From Anaerolineales bacterium UBA5797 (GTDB taxonomy: Bacteria; Chloroflexota; Anaerolineae; Anaerolineales; Villigracilaceae), in assembly GCA_002418205.1 (NCBI GenBank), contig DIDP01000040.1, forward strand, positions 1-44,850: a DNA stretch of 44,850 nt. Reading direction: 5' to 3'. Each line of letters starts with the position of its first letter. Position 1 is the first letter of the stretch. The position numbers and the translations under genes were made by a program. Positions 24,773 through 33,814 of the stretch are shown one piece after another. Below the pieces are notes generated by a model. That model was not told the origin of the DNA. It saw only the letters and a list, made by a program, of their open reading frames with translations, and searched no databases.

Positions 24773-25786
24773 TTAAGACTTTACCCTCACGGGCTGGGGT
24801 TTGTACTTCTTCAACGCGCCCCACCCCACCAGCATCTTTTCCTTCTCATCCCACAGACGGAAGAACAGGGATTTCAGACTGTCCCTGAATGTCAAAGGTT
24901 CGATCTGGAAGACAGGGTTCTCCTTGTGGCATTCCTCCAGCTTATAGTTCGGGATCTTCGGGCTCAGGTGATGGATGTGATGGAAACCGATGTTGCCGGT
25001 GAACCATTGCAGGAGTTTCGGAAGTTTGTAGAACGAACTGCCGTCCATCCCGGCGTTGAAGAATTCCCATTCCGCGTGGCGTTCCCAATAGGTCGGGTCG
25101 AAGTTGTGCTGGACGTAGAACAGCCACACGCCTGCGCTACAAGCGAACAGCAAGATGGGAACTTCCACGAGCAGGAATGCCGCCCAGCCGATCTCCAGCA
25201 TCAGCCAGCCGACCACCGCCGCGATGGCAATGTTCGTCCAGATCACACTGCTGCGCTCGCGTTTGCCCGCGCCTTTTTCCCAGAAACGATGCGTCAACGT
25301 GAAGACGATGAAAGAACCGACCGTGAACAGGATCATCGGACTGCGCATGATACGATATCCCACCTTCTTGTACCACGGCGCAGCGAGGTATTCCATGACC
25401 GTCATCGTGTACACATCGCCGACGCCGCGCCGGTCGAGGTCGCCTGCGGTCGCGTGATGGATGGCATGGCTATGCCGCCACTGATAGAACGGCGTCAGCA
25501 CCAGCACCCCGAGCACCAGACCGAGCCGGTCGTTCGCCTTCATGCTTTTGAAGAACGAACCATGACAGCAATCGTGAAAGATGATGAACAACCGCACCAT
25601 GAATCCCGCGGTGGGCACAGCCAGGATGAGCGTCAGCCAGTAGCCAACCTCGAGACTGCGGTACATCAGGTACCATCCCAGCATGAACGGGATCAGCGAG
25701 TTGAGGATCTGCCACACGCTGCGCCAGGTTTCCGGATACGCATACTTTGCAACAATCCCCTGCCATTTGAATTTTTCAGTCGCCAT
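24773..25786 (-). CDS. Membrane fatty acid desaturase
   Basis: The 337-residue protein has about four to six helices and the three histidine boxes that hold the di-iron centre: HDCCH (71-75), HSHAIHH (105-111) and HHIHH (about 273-277, in GFHHIHHLSP). The pattern is that of acyl-lipid desaturases such as DesA, which introduce double bases into membrane lipid acyl chains using O2 and an electron donor. Position specificity cannot be read. No ferredoxin is nearby. Oxygen use agrees with the oxidase and the tryptophan dioxygenase in the same region. The next gene upstream on its strand is the HAD phosphatase, 25 bases away, so co-transcription is possible. Confidence 0.93.
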   Translation of the reverse strand: MATEKFKWQGIVAKYAYPETWRSVWQILNSLIPFMLGWYLMYRSLEVGYWLTLILAVPTAGFMVRLFIIFHDCCHGSFFKSMKANDRLGLVLGVLVLTPFYQWRHSHAIHHATAGDLDRRGVGDVYTMTVMEYLAAPWYKKVGYRIMRSPMILFTVGSFIVFTLTHRFWEKGAGKRERSSVIWTNIAIAAVVGWLMLEIGWAAFLLVEVPILLFACSAGVWLFYVQHNFDPTYWERHAEWEFFNAGMDGSSFYKLPKLLQWFTGNIGFHHIHHLSPKIPNYKLEECHKENPVFQIEPLTFRDSLKSLFFRLWDEKEKMLVGWGALKKYKPQPVRVKS

Positions 25787-25811
25787 TGTTCCTCCGGGGG
25801 CAAATTTCGAC

Positions 25812-26477
25812 CTATTGTACTTTACCCATCAAATCGGTCAAGGATAAATCTGAGAGCGATCTCAGGGTCAGGTCCGCGCCGTCGATCTTCAATCTGGATG
25901 TCAGCGGATTCGGGACCGCCACGACAAAGATGCCCGCCCGGTTCGCCGCCTTGACACCGTTTGGAGAATCCTCGAAGACCACCGCTTCATTCCTCCGGAC
26001 CTGTAACTGATTCAGCGCCGTGAGAAATAGATCAGGGTTCGGCTTGGTCCTGCCAATACCCACATCGTCCTGGCAGACGACCCTGTCGAAATGGTGGAAG
26101 ATGTCAAGGCGCTGGGTGTGCCCGTCCACCCAGGAGTGCGGGGAACTGGAGGCGATGGCAAGTTTGAGCCGCAGGCGCTTCGCCTCGCGGATGGTTTCCA
26201 GTACGCCCGGCATGATCGGGCTGGCGTGGGTCAATGCATCACTGCCAAGGCGGTGGCGGGCGCGCAGGGACGCGGGATCCAGCCGTCCCTGCGTGAGAAG
26301 CGAGAGATGGTCCGCCGCGTCGAAGTTCGAGATGCCGTATCCGCCCACGGTCTGCACCCAGTCGTTGAACGGGAAATCAAACCCGTGCTCGGCATAGATG
26401 TCGGTCCAGACGTCCACTTCCGGGGTTTCCGTGTCGAGGATGAGTCCGTCGAAGTCGAAGATGAGGGCTTTGAGCAT
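25812..26477 (-). CDS. HAD-family phosphatase (beta-phosphoglucomutase-like)
   Basis: The 221-residue protein has the HAD nucleophile motif DFDGLILDTE (D8 and D10), motif II in AIASSSPHSW (about 106-115), motif III Lys in GRTKPNPD, and motif IV VVFEDSPNGVKAA. The cap domain inserted after motif I is helical, the PGMB/DOG type. It probably dephosphorylates a small sugar phosphate. ATG 26477 is chosen because the in-frame extension upstream translates the dispersed repeat at 26505-26589 and not family sequence. Confidence 0.92.
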   Translation of the reverse strand: MLKALIFDFDGLILDTETPEVDVWTDIYAEHGFDFPFNDWVQTVGGYGISNFDAADHLSLLTQGRLDPASLRARHRLGSDALTHASPIMPGVLETIREAKRLRLKLAIASSSPHSWVDGHTQRLDIFHHFDRVVCQDDVGIGRTKPNPDLFLTALNQLQVRRNEAVVFEDSPNGVKAANRAGIFVVAVPNPLTSRLKIDGADLTLRSLSDLSLTDLMGKVQ

Positions 26478-26504
26478 GGATGCGATTATACTCAGACTTG
26501 CATC

Positions 26505-26589
26505 GTCGTTGCGGGCACGGAGTACGAAGCAATCGCCTGCCACCATAAGATTGCTTCGTCGCTCACTACCGTTCGCTCCTCGCAATGAC
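26505..26589. repeat. GTCATTGCGAG dispersed repeat, copy B
   Basis: An 85-bp unit has ends GTCGTTGCGGG (26505-26515) and CTCGCAATGAC (26579-26589) and a central inverted repeat CGAAGCAATC / GATTGCTTCG. It fills the divergent region between the HAD gene and tryptophan dioxygenase, ending 12 bases before the dioxygenase ATG. Confidence 0.8.
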
Positions 26590-26601
26590 ATAAGGAGACA
26601 T

Positions 26602-27636
26602 ATGTCCGATCTGTATTATTCCGATTACATCGAGCTCGATACCATCCTGAACAGCCAGCACCCGCGCAGTTTCGAGAAGCCGGAGGACGGCAACGACGAG
26701 ATGTTGTTCATCATCATCCACCAGGCATATGAGTTGTGGTTCAAGCAGATCATCTTCGAACTCGATCTGGTGCGCCATATCTTCCTGAAGGACCGCATCA
26801 ATGAGAACTCGCCAGATATGAGCAACGTGATCCACAAGCTGAAGCGGATCGTGAAAATTCTGGAGTTGTTGAACCAGCAGGTCAGCGTATTGGAGACAAT
26901 GACCGCCCTCGATTTTTTGGAATTTAGAAATTACCTGCTGCCTGCTTCAGGTTTCCAGAGCAAGCAGTTCCGGTTGATCGAAGCCAAACTCGGCTTGAAA
27001 ATGGAGGAAAGACACAAGCGCGAATATTACAAGCACACGCGGCGCGGCAGTCTGTCGGAAAGCGATCTGCAGGAGGTGAACCGGGCGGAAAGCGAAAGCA
27101 CGCTCAAGCAACTGATTGTCAAATGGCTGGAGCGCATGCCGTTCTTCGATGAGCGCTATTGGGTGGATTACGAGTCCGCAAGCAAGGCGGATGCGGACAA
27201 GTTTTGGTCGGATTACCGGGCGATCTATCAGGGCGGTCTGTCAGATACCGAAGGCGGACGGCTTGCGGAGTTCGACAAGGTCTTTTTCACGGAGGGACGC
27301 GGCGACCTTTCACCGAAAGCGATGCAAGCCGCGTTGTTCATCACGCTCTACCGTGACCTGCCCATCTTCCAGTTGCCGTTCGAGCTGTTGAACACGCTCT
27401 CCGAGATCGACGAATTGCTCTCCAACTGGCGCTACCGTCACTTTTCAATGGTGCGGCGCATGATCGGCATCCGCGCAGGGACGGGCGGCACAAGCGGTGC
27501 GGGGTACCTCGAGGGGACGTTGAGTCAGCACTACGCCTTCCGTGAGGTCACCGAACTGGCGACGTTCCTGATCGAGAGGAGCAAGTTGCCCGGGCTGCCG
27601 GGTGTGTTGAAGGAGAAGGTGAGTTTTAGTGTGTAG
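26602..27636 (+). CDS. Tryptophan 2,3-dioxygenase
   Basis: The 344-residue heme enzyme opens the indole ring of L-tryptophan to give N-formylkynurenine. The distal catalytic His is H40 in FIIIHQAYELWFKQ, the proximal heme ligand H280 in NWRYRHFSMVRRMIG, and the substrate loop GTGGTSG follows at about 294-300. Length is normal. The ATG at 26602 has AAGGAG 6 bases upstream; a longer in-frame ORF upstream is the dispersed repeat. No other kynurenine-pathway gene is present in the window. Confidence 0.95.
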   Translation: MSDLYYSDYIELDTILNSQHPRSFEKPEDGNDEMLFIIIHQAYELWFKQIIFELDLVRHIFLKDRINENSPDMSNVIHKLKRIVKILELLNQQVSVLETMTALDFLEFRNYLLPASGFQSKQFRLIEAKLGLKMEERHKREYYKHTRRGSLSESDLQEVNRAESESTLKQLIVKWLERMPFFDERYWVDYESASKADADKFWSDYRAIYQGGLSDTEGGRLAEFDKVFFTEGRGDLSPKAMQAALFITLYRDLPIFQLPFELLNTLSEIDELLSNWRYRHFSMVRRMIGIRAGTGGTSGAGYLEGTLSQHYAFREVTELATFLIERSKLPGLPGVLKEKVSFSV

Positions 27637-27687
27637 CCCTCGTCCGCGAAAAATGATACATTCGGAGTAGCGGACGGACCTCCGTGT

Positions 27688-27710
27688 ACAATATATTGTG
27701 CCATATGGCA
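27688..27710. promoter_or_regulatory. Two abutting palindromes over the AraC-type gene start
   Basis: ACAATATATTGT (27688-27699) and TGCCATATGGCA (27699-27710) are each perfect 12-base palindromes sharing one base. The second contains the proposed ATG (27705). They may be an operator or part of the promoter. Confidence 0.4.
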
Positions 27711-28094
27711 ACCTATACTCAGAGAATGCAGGACCATTTAGAACAGATCAAGAACGTCACCCAATACATCCGCGAGCATATCAACGAGCCGCTGAACCGC
27801 GAATCTTTGGCGGAGGTGGCTGGCTTCTCAGTTCCGCATTTCCACCGCATCTTTATCGCCAACACAGGTGAGAGCGCGGTCAGTTACGTCCGCCGCATGA
27901 GACTCGAGCGGGCGGGACGGAAACTGCGCATGGGCGCGGTGGATATCACCGAGGTCGCGTTGGCGACAGGTTATGATTCCCATGCGGCATTTGGCAGGGC
28001 GTTCAAGCAGCAGTACGGACTCAGTCCAAGCGAATTCCGCCAGTTGAGTTGCAGGGAAGCCACACAACTTTTAACGAGAGGATTTAAAAAATGA
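27705..28094 (+). CDS. AraC-family transcriptional regulator, DNA-binding domain only
   Basis: The 129-residue protein consists of little beyond an AraC double helix-turn-helix: first HTH LAEVAGFSVPHFHRIFIANTG (about 33-54), second HTH ITEVALATGYDSHAAFGRAFKQQYG (about 77-101), then LSPSEFRQ. There is no ligand-binding domain. The ATG at 27705 (or 27726) has no clear ribosome site. Its stop overlaps the following VOC gene as ATGA, a frequent pairing. It may regulate the pair and nothing else that can be seen here. Confidence 0.85.
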   Translation: MATYTQRMQDHLEQIKNVTQYIREHINEPLNRESLAEVAGFSVPHFHRIFIANTGESAVSYVRRMRLERAGRKLRMGAVDITEVALATGYDSHAAFGRAFKQQYGLSPSEFRQLSCREATQLLTRGFKK

Positions 28095-28489
28095 AGATAA
28101 AACTGTCCAGCGTTTCGATAGACGATTATGACAAGGCATTGAAATTCTACACAGAGAAGATGGGGTTCATTCTCAAACGGGATATCCCCCTGGGAAACGA
28201 CGCCCGTTGGATCACGGTCGTCTCGCCTGAGGAACCGAACGGCACCGAATTACTCCTCGAACCCAATGCGAGTTATCCGGCGATGAAAGCGCTCAAGGAA
28301 TCGCTCGTGAAGGATGGGATCCCCTATACTGCGTTCGAGGTCAACGATGTTCAGAAGGAATACGAACGTATGAAGGAGTTGGGCGTGGAATTCGCCATGG
28401 AACCAACCAACATGGGGACGACCACGGTAGCCATCCTCAACGATACCTGTGGGAATTTGATACAGATCTATCAAGTTACTGCAGGATGA
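28091..28489 (+). CDS. VOC-family (glyoxalase/bleomycin resistance-like) protein
   Basis: The 132-residue protein has the paired beta-alpha-beta-beta-beta modules of the vicinal oxygen chelate fold: VSIDDYDKALKFYTEKMGF at the start, and EVNDVQKEYERMKELGVEF then DTCGNLIQIYQ at the end. Metal-binding residues are not all evident (the first-half His is absent), so it may be non-catalytic or use other ligands. It is coupled to the AraC-type gene by a 4-base overlap and followed by a strong terminator. Confidence 0.88.
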   Translation: MKIKLSSVSIDDYDKALKFYTEKMGFILKRDIPLGNDARWITVVSPEEPNGTELLLEPNASYPAMKALKESLVKDGIPYTAFEVNDVQKEYERMKELGVEFAMEPTNMGTTTVAILNDTCGNLIQIYQVTAG

Positions 28490-28507
28490 TGAATTGTTCA
28501 TTGCAAA

Positions 28508-28539
28508 ACGGGACCGTGGATGAACACGGTCCCGTTTTT
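28508..28539. terminator. Bidirectional intrinsic terminator
   Basis: An 11-bp stem (28508-28518 / 28525-28535) with a 6-base loop, T-run on the plus strand and TTTT on the minus strand. It ends the AraC-VOC unit and stands 84 bases beyond the end of the nuo operon. Confidence 0.9.
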
Positions 28540-28568
28540 GATTCAAGGGGGATGCGCTTCGGACTTCG

Positions 28569-28603
28569 GGTTTCGATACGCTCACTTCGTTCGCTACTCA
28601 ACC
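28569..28603. repeat. Short hairpin-forming repeat-like sequence
   Basis: GGTT...AACC flanking TTCGATACGC and CGTTCGCTACTC. This resembles a common intergenic hairpin element in several phyla, but only one copy is in the window. Confidence 0.4.
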
Positions 28604-28623
28604 CTCCATTCCGCGCGAGCAAG

Positions 28624-30072
28624 CTAGAACAACTTCAACACCGCCTCGCTCGCCCAGGCGAACAGGACCTGCGGGGTGAAGCTCAATAACACAGTGACCA
28701 GGGCGGTCGCGCCGGTGGTGAGTCCGAGCCAGGTCTCGCGTTCCGTTTCGGGCTCACCGTCGTTCATGTACATGGTGACAACGACGCGCAGGTAGTAGTA
28801 TGCGGAGACCAGGGATGTCAACACGCCGATGATGGCAAGCCAGGTGAACCCGCCCGCGATCACCGCACGGAACAGATAGAACTTGCCGACCAAGCCAATT
28901 GTTGGAGGCAGACCGATGAGAGAGAGCATGAAGACGGTCATTGCGGCGGCGAGGGCGGGATATTTTTTGCCAAGCCCGGCATAATCGGCAATGGCGAGTC
29001 CCCTGCCTTCGTTCTTTTCAAGGGCGATGACGACGCCCCAGGCGCCGAAGTTGGTCACCGCGTAGGAGACGAGGTAGAACAAGCCCGCGGCGATGGACAC
29101 ATCACGGACATCAGGGTTGCCATAGGGCACGAACGCCATGAGGATGTAGCCCGCGTGGGCAATGCTGGAATATGCCAGCATGCGTTTGATGTCCGTTTGC
29201 GAGATGGCGACGAAGTTGCCGACGATCATCGTCAGGGCGGCAAGCGCCCAGAGCACATCGGTCATATCCGCGGCGATGTAGGGGAAGGCTGTCGCAAACA
29301 CGCGCAGGAGGGCGGCGAAGCCCGCGATCTTGGCGCCGGAGGACATGAAGGCGGTCACCGCGGTCGGCGCGCCCTGATACACATCCGGCGTCCACATGTG
29401 GAAGGGAACTGCCGCGACCTTGAAGCCGAACCCGACCAGGATGAGGGCGGCTCCAATGGTCAGGAGCAGGCCCGGGGTTCCGTCCGAGGCGTATGCCACA
29501 ATGGCGGAAAGTTCCGTCGAGCCGGTCGCGCCGAACACGAGGGCGGTCCCGTAGACGACAAATCCGGTTGCGAACGCGCCGAGCAGGAAGTATTTCATCC
29601 CTGCCTCCTCCGATTCCACCTTGGGGCGGGCAAATGCGGCAAGGATGTAGAGCGGGATGGAGAGCAGTTCGAGGGCGATGAAGATCACGATAAGGTCGGC
29701 AGCCTGCGCCATGAGCATCATGCCGGTGATGCTGAAGAGCAGCAGGGTGTAGTATTCGCCGCGTTCGATGCCCATGCGCTTGACATACCCGTACGCCAGG
29801 GCGATCCCGAGGAGTCCGCTTACGAGTAAGAGGGCATTGACGAAGGTCGAGAAGCCATCGAGGACGACCATGCCACTGAAACCGACCCGTTCGATGCCGA
29901 TCTGCGAGAGGATGAAGCCGAGCGTGAGGGCGAGACCCAGCGCGGCAAGCATTGCCGTAAGTCCCTTGCGATCCTTCGGGATGAAGAGATCAACCAGCAG
30001 CAGGATGCATGCCCAGACGGTGAGCAGGATATAGGGTGTGAGCACTTGATAATCTTGAGGTGTCAGGTTCAT
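28624..30072 (-). CDS. nuoN: NADH-quinone oxidoreductase subunit N
   Basis: This 482-residue membrane subunit has about fourteen helices and is an antiporter-like proton-pumping subunit of complex I. Characteristic sequences are DLIVIFIALELLSIPLYIL, with the conserved Glu of helix 5, KVAAVPFHMWTPDVYQGAPT with the broken-helix Lys/Pro, and AYSSIAHAGYILMAF. ATG 30072 is preferred over TTG 30078. Last gene of the nuo operon. It is separated from nuoM by 85 bases holding repeats, unlike all but one of the other junctions, which are very tight. Confidence 0.96.
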   Translation of the reverse strand: MNLTPQDYQVLTPYILLTVWACILLLVDLFIPKDRKGLTAMLAALGLALTLGFILSQIGIERVGFSGMVVLDGFSTFVNALLLVSGLLGIALAYGYVKRMGIERGEYYTLLLFSITGMMLMAQAADLIVIFIALELLSIPLYILAAFARPKVESEEAGMKYFLLGAFATGFVVYGTALVFGATGSTELSAIVAYASDGTPGLLLTIGAALILVGFGFKVAAVPFHMWTPDVYQGAPTAVTAFMSSGAKIAGFAALLRVFATAFPYIAADMTDVLWALAALTMIVGNFVAISQTDIKRMLAYSSIAHAGYILMAFVPYGNPDVRDVSIAAGLFYLVSYAVTNFGAWGVVIALEKNEGRGLAIADYAGLGKKYPALAAAMTVFMLSLIGLPPTIGLVGKFYLFRAVIAGGFTWLAIIGVLTSLVSAYYYLRVVVTMYMNDGEPETERETWLGLTTGATALVTVLLSFTPQVLFAWASEAVLKLF

Positions 30073-30076
30073 AAGC

Positions 30077-30158
30077 AATGGCTTTCAGCGATATGCAGTT
30101 AGCTTTCAGCGATCAGCCATTGGCATTTGCAAATAGGTGACCGCTCATCGCTAAAGGC
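30077..30158. repeat. Short direct and inverted repeats between nuoM and nuoN
   Basis: GCTTTCAGCGAT occurs at 30081-30092 and again at 30102-30113. A degenerate inverse lies at 30147-30158 and AATGGCT/AGCCATT arms at 30077-30083 and 30115-30121. Probably an intergenic repeat inserted at the junction. Confidence 0.65.
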
Positions 30159-31669
30159 TAGGGGATGGGTAACATTCCGACAAGATGTGCCACGGCGGGA
30201 GCCATGAGATCGAAGAAAGGTTTCGGATACAGACCGATCCAGAAGATGAAGATGAGGATCGGCACAATGGTAACGAGCTCGCGCAGGTTGAGGTCGCGGA
30301 TGCCGTGGCCGTGCTTCTTGACCTCGTCCACGATCTCACCCTGCGGACCGAGGAACATTTTCTGGAACATGTAGAGGATATACACAGCCGCCATGATGAC
30401 CCCGAGGGCGGAGAGGATGGCATACACGTTGGTGCCGATGGATTTCGACCCAAATGCGCCAAGCAAAATGGTGAACTCACCCACGAAACCGTTCAAACCG
30501 GGCAGGCCCATCGAGGAGAGTGAGACGATGAGCATGATCGAGCCGAAGACCGGGGTGATCTTCCACAAGCCGCCATAGACCTTCATCTCGCGGGTATGGG
30601 TCTGTTCGTAGATCATGCCGACGAGGAGGAACAACGCGCCGGTGCTGAGACCGTGGTTGATCATCTGCAAAATGGCGCCCGCCACACCCTGCTCGTTCAT
30701 CGCGAACAGACCGAGCATCACAAAACCGAGGTGGCTGACGGAGGAATATGCAACCAGTTTCTTGACATCCTTCTGGGCATAGGAAACCATTGCGCCGTAG
30801 AGGATGCCGATGGTGGCAAGCAGCGCGATCCACGGTGCGGCACGGACGGACGCTTCAGGGAACAGGGGCAGGTTGAATCTCACAAAGCCGTAGGTACCCA
30901 TCTTCAGCAGGACGCCCGCCAGGATGACGGAACCGGCGGTCGGCGCTTCAACGTGCGCATCGGGCAGCCACGAATGGAGGGGCCACATCGGGACCTTGAT
31001 GGCGAACGCGGCGGCGAACGCAAGGAACAGCCACCATTGAATGTTGGCGGGCACATTGGCCTGCGCGATCAGGTCAGGCACGGAGAAGGTCTGCCCGTAG
31101 ATGCCAAGCCACAGGATGGCAAGCAGCATCAGGATGGAGCCAGCCATCGTGTAGAGGAAGAACTTGACGGCGGCGTAGATGCGGCGCGGTCCACCCCAGA
31201 TGCCGATCAGGAAGTACATCGGCACGAGCGTGAACTCCCAGAAGATGTAGAACAGGAACAGGTCTTGCGCCAGGAACACGCCCATCATGCCCACTTCCAG
31301 CAGGAGGAAGAAGAGCATGAAGTCCTTGACGCGCTCCTCCACCGCGGTCCAGGTGGAAAGGATCGAGATCGGCGCCAGGAAGGCGGTGAGCAGCACCAGC
31401 AAAATGCTCAAGCCATCCAGACCAAGGAAATATTGGATGTTCCACCCGGCGACGGTGATCCAGTCGTAGCGCGCGACCAGTTGCAGGTCCACGTTGGAGG
31501 CGTTGAACTGTGCCAGCACCCACAGGGAAATCCCAAACGTGACCAGCGAGGCGCCAAGCGCAGTCCAGCGCAGGGCATTCTTATTGTCGCTGGGAATGAA
31601 GAGCAGGACCAGCACCCCCACCAGAGGGAAGAAGGTCAGCAAAGTAAGAGGTTGCAAAAGAAATTCCAT
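30158..31669 (-). CDS. nuoM: NADH-quinone oxidoreductase subunit M
   Basis: The 503-residue antiporter-like subunit has about fourteen helices. FLFYIFWEFTLVPMYFLIG carries the conserved helix-5 glutamate, IKVPMWPLHSWLPDAHVEAPT the broken helix with essential lysine, and KLVAYSSVSHLGFVMLGLF the second channel. It pumps protons in the membrane arm. Junction with nuoL is 22 bases. Confidence 0.97.
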   Translation of the reverse strand: MEFLLQPLTLLTFFPLVGVLVLLFIPSDNKNALRWTALGASLVTFGISLWVLAQFNASNVDLQLVARYDWITVAGWNIQYFLGLDGLSILLVLLTAFLAPISILSTWTAVEERVKDFMLFFLLLEVGMMGVFLAQDLFLFYIFWEFTLVPMYFLIGIWGGPRRIYAAVKFFLYTMAGSILMLLAILWLGIYGQTFSVPDLIAQANVPANIQWWLFLAFAAAFAIKVPMWPLHSWLPDAHVEAPTAGSVILAGVLLKMGTYGFVRFNLPLFPEASVRAAPWIALLATIGILYGAMVSYAQKDVKKLVAYSSVSHLGFVMLGLFAMNEQGVAGAILQMINHGLSTGALFLLVGMIYEQTHTREMKVYGGLWKITPVFGSIMLIVSLSSMGLPGLNGFVGEFTILLGAFGSKSIGTNVYAILSALGVIMAAVYILYMFQKMFLGPQGEIVDEVKKHGHGIRDLNLRELVTIVPILIFIFWIGLYPKPFFDLMAPAVAHLVGMLPIP

Positions 31670-31691
31670 GTTCCATCCTCGTTTCTACGAG

Positions 31692-33812
31692 TTATTTCAA
31701 GATCAAATATCCGACGATAAGGACAACACCCAACAATACGGACAACGCGTACGAACGCACGAATCCGTTCTGGACCCTGCGCATGGTCGCCGATAAAGAT
31801 TTCGTCGCGGACCCGAGCCAGTTTGCGAAGGCATCGATGCCCTGTTGATCGGCATAGCGATTGAGGGCGATGTTGCTAAACCAGTTGTACGCGCCTGCGA
31901 TGACGGTATCATGCACAAAGTCATGCCAGAAGCGCCAGTCGATCACATCCGCCAGGAATTGGGATATTCTCTTGAACGGACCGATGACGATGGCAAAGTA
32001 GCCTTCGTCCACGAACCACTTGTTCTCCATGCCAGTGAAGAGGAAACCGAGCGGTTTCTTCAACGGATCAGGCTGACCCGCCTTGAGCGGATCCCGCCCG
32101 TAAATGAACCAGGAGAGCAGAATCGCCGCCAGCGCGAGCAACGTGGAGATCACGGCGACGCTCATCACGAACTCACCCGCATGGACCTCGATCGTATGCT
32201 CGAGCCAAAGGGTCAATGTGTGCATTCCCGGCAGGTTCAGCGCACCGCCGACCACGGAAAGGAATGCCAGCACCATCAGAGGCACGGTCATGACCCTGGG
32301 GCTTTCCTCCGCGTGCGCGGCGGCTTCATGCCGGGCTTCACCGAAGAAGACCATCCAGATCTGGCGCCCCATGTAAAAGGCCGTGAAGAAGGCGGCAATG
32401 CTCAACAGCCAGTACACGCCCGTAAAACCTTCCTTGAGCGCATCGGCAAGGATCTCATCCTTCGACCAGAACCCTGCAAACGGGAAGATGCCCGCCAGCG
32501 CAAGCGTCCCGATCATGTACAACCAGAACGTGACCGGCATGGTCTTGCGAAGCCCGCCCATGTTACGCATGTCACCAGGGTCGAACACCTCGTCTTCGTG
32601 ATGAGAGTCTTTCTTTCCCTTCCTGCCCTTGCCATGATCGTCATGCTGAGCATGCGCCAGATGGTGATGCCCGCGTTCGAGACCAAGGATCACGGAACCG
32701 GCGGAAAGGAACAACAACGCCTTGAAGAAGGCATGTGTCACAAGGTGGAACATGCCCGCCACGAATGCGCCCATGCCCACCGCAGCGACCATGAAACCGA
32801 GCTGTGAAATGGTCGAATATGCCAGCACCTTCTTGATGTCATATTGACCGACCGCAATGGTCGCGGCAAAGAGAGCTGTGACCGCACCGGTCATTGCCAC
32901 GATGTACTGCGCCTGCGGCACGAGCATGTACAACTCCGCCGAACGGGTGACGAGGTACACACCCGCGGTCACCATCGTCGCGGCGTGGATCAACGCTGAG
33001 ACCGGGGTCGGACCTGCCATCGCGTCCGGCAGCCAGACGTACAGGGGAATCTGCGCCGACTTGCCCGCCACGCCGATCAGCATGAACAGAGTGATCGCAA
33101 CGATGATCCCGGGGGCAACCGTGCGCGCAGCCTCAAAGACCTCGTCGAACTGGAAACTGCCGAACGCCCAGAACATGATGAAGCCTGCGATAAGAAAACC
33201 GAAGTCACCCACGCGGTTGGTAATGAAGGCTTTATTACCTGCATTTGAGTTTGCCCATGATGGGCGCCCAAGGGTGTCCATCTCATACCAGAAACCGATC
33301 AAGAGGAAGGAGCAGAGCCCCACGCCCTCCCAGCCAACGAACAGCATCAGGTACGAGTCACCGCTCACGAGGATCATCATCGCGGCAATGAACAGGTTGA
33401 GAAAAACGAAGAAGCGACGGAACCGGCCGAGGTCGTTCTTGAAGCGCACGTCCTCGTGCATGTAACCGATGGCATAGATGTGGATCAGCGTCCCGACGCC
33501 CGAGACGACCAGCATCATCGTCGTGGATAACGAATCGACGCGGAAGGTCCAGTCGAGTTCAAGCGAGCCGATGTGCATCCACTCGGCAAAAGGCACGCTC
33601 ACCGCGTGACCTCCGCCTGCCGCGAGCGACCATGCCAGCAGCACGCTGACAATGAACGACGCGCCTGAAGCCAGGCTTGCGACCGTGCCGATCACCTTTT
33701 CGCTGAACCTGCCGCCAAAGATGATATTGATCAGCAAGCCGATGACCGGCGCAAACACCAGCCATGGGGCTAAAAAGAAAAATCCTGAGGGAGTTGCTTC
33801 GCTGAATAACAT
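31692..33812 (-). CDS. nuoL: NADH-quinone oxidoreductase subunit L
   Basis: The 706-residue subunit has about sixteen helices and the long C-terminal lateral helix of the family. FVGWEGVGLCSFLLIGFW and KSAQIPLYVWLPDAMAGPTPVSALIHAATMV-type segments are standard. An unusual cytosolic or periplasmic loop near residues 378-409 is very rich in His, Asp and Lys (plus-strand coordinates about 32585-32680). It joins nuoK by a 2-base gap. Confidence 0.97.
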   Translation of the reverse strand: MLFSEATPSGFFFLAPWLVFAPVIGLLINIIFGGRFSEKVIGTVASLASGASFIVSVLLAWSLAAGGGHAVSVPFAEWMHIGSLELDWTFRVDSLSTTMMLVVSGVGTLIHIYAIGYMHEDVRFKNDLGRFRRFFVFLNLFIAAMMILVSGDSYLMLFVGWEGVGLCSFLLIGFWYEMDTLGRPSWANSNAGNKAFITNRVGDFGFLIAGFIMFWAFGSFQFDEVFEAARTVAPGIIVAITLFMLIGVAGKSAQIPLYVWLPDAMAGPTPVSALIHAATMVTAGVYLVTRSAELYMLVPQAQYIVAMTGAVTALFAATIAVGQYDIKKVLAYSTISQLGFMVAAVGMGAFVAGMFHLVTHAFFKALLFLSAGSVILGLERGHHHLAHAQHDDHGKGRKGKKDSHHEDEVFDPGDMRNMGGLRKTMPVTFWLYMIGTLALAGIFPFAGFWSKDEILADALKEGFTGVYWLLSIAAFFTAFYMGRQIWMVFFGEARHEAAAHAEESPRVMTVPLMVLAFLSVVGGALNLPGMHTLTLWLEHTIEVHAGEFVMSVAVISTLLALAAILLSWFIYGRDPLKAGQPDPLKKPLGFLFTGMENKWFVDEGYFAIVIGPFKRISQFLADVIDWRFWHDFVHDTVIAGAYNWFSNIALNRYADQQGIDAFANWLGSATKSLSATMRRVQNGFVRSYALSVLLGVVLIVGYLILK

Positions 33813-33814
33813 GC

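Noticed and set aside
24926..25954. Plus-strand open frame (342 codons) opposite the desaturase
   Set aside because: The histidine-box desaturase on the other strand is clear; this frame is its complement.
26398..26601. N-terminal extension of tryptophan dioxygenase
   Set aside because: The in-frame extension translates the HAD gene in antisense and the dispersed repeat; the AAGGAG site and family start point to 26602.
30596..31720. Long plus-strand open frame (374 codons) opposite nuoM
   Set aside because: It is antisense to a well-supported nuoM gene, is rich in His, Gln, Glu and Arg without any domain, and arises from codon bias of the opposite strand.
31845..32807. Plus-strand open frame (320 codons) opposite nuoL
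   Set aside because: Same reason: antisense to nuoL, low-complexity charged composition, no ribosome binding site or domain.
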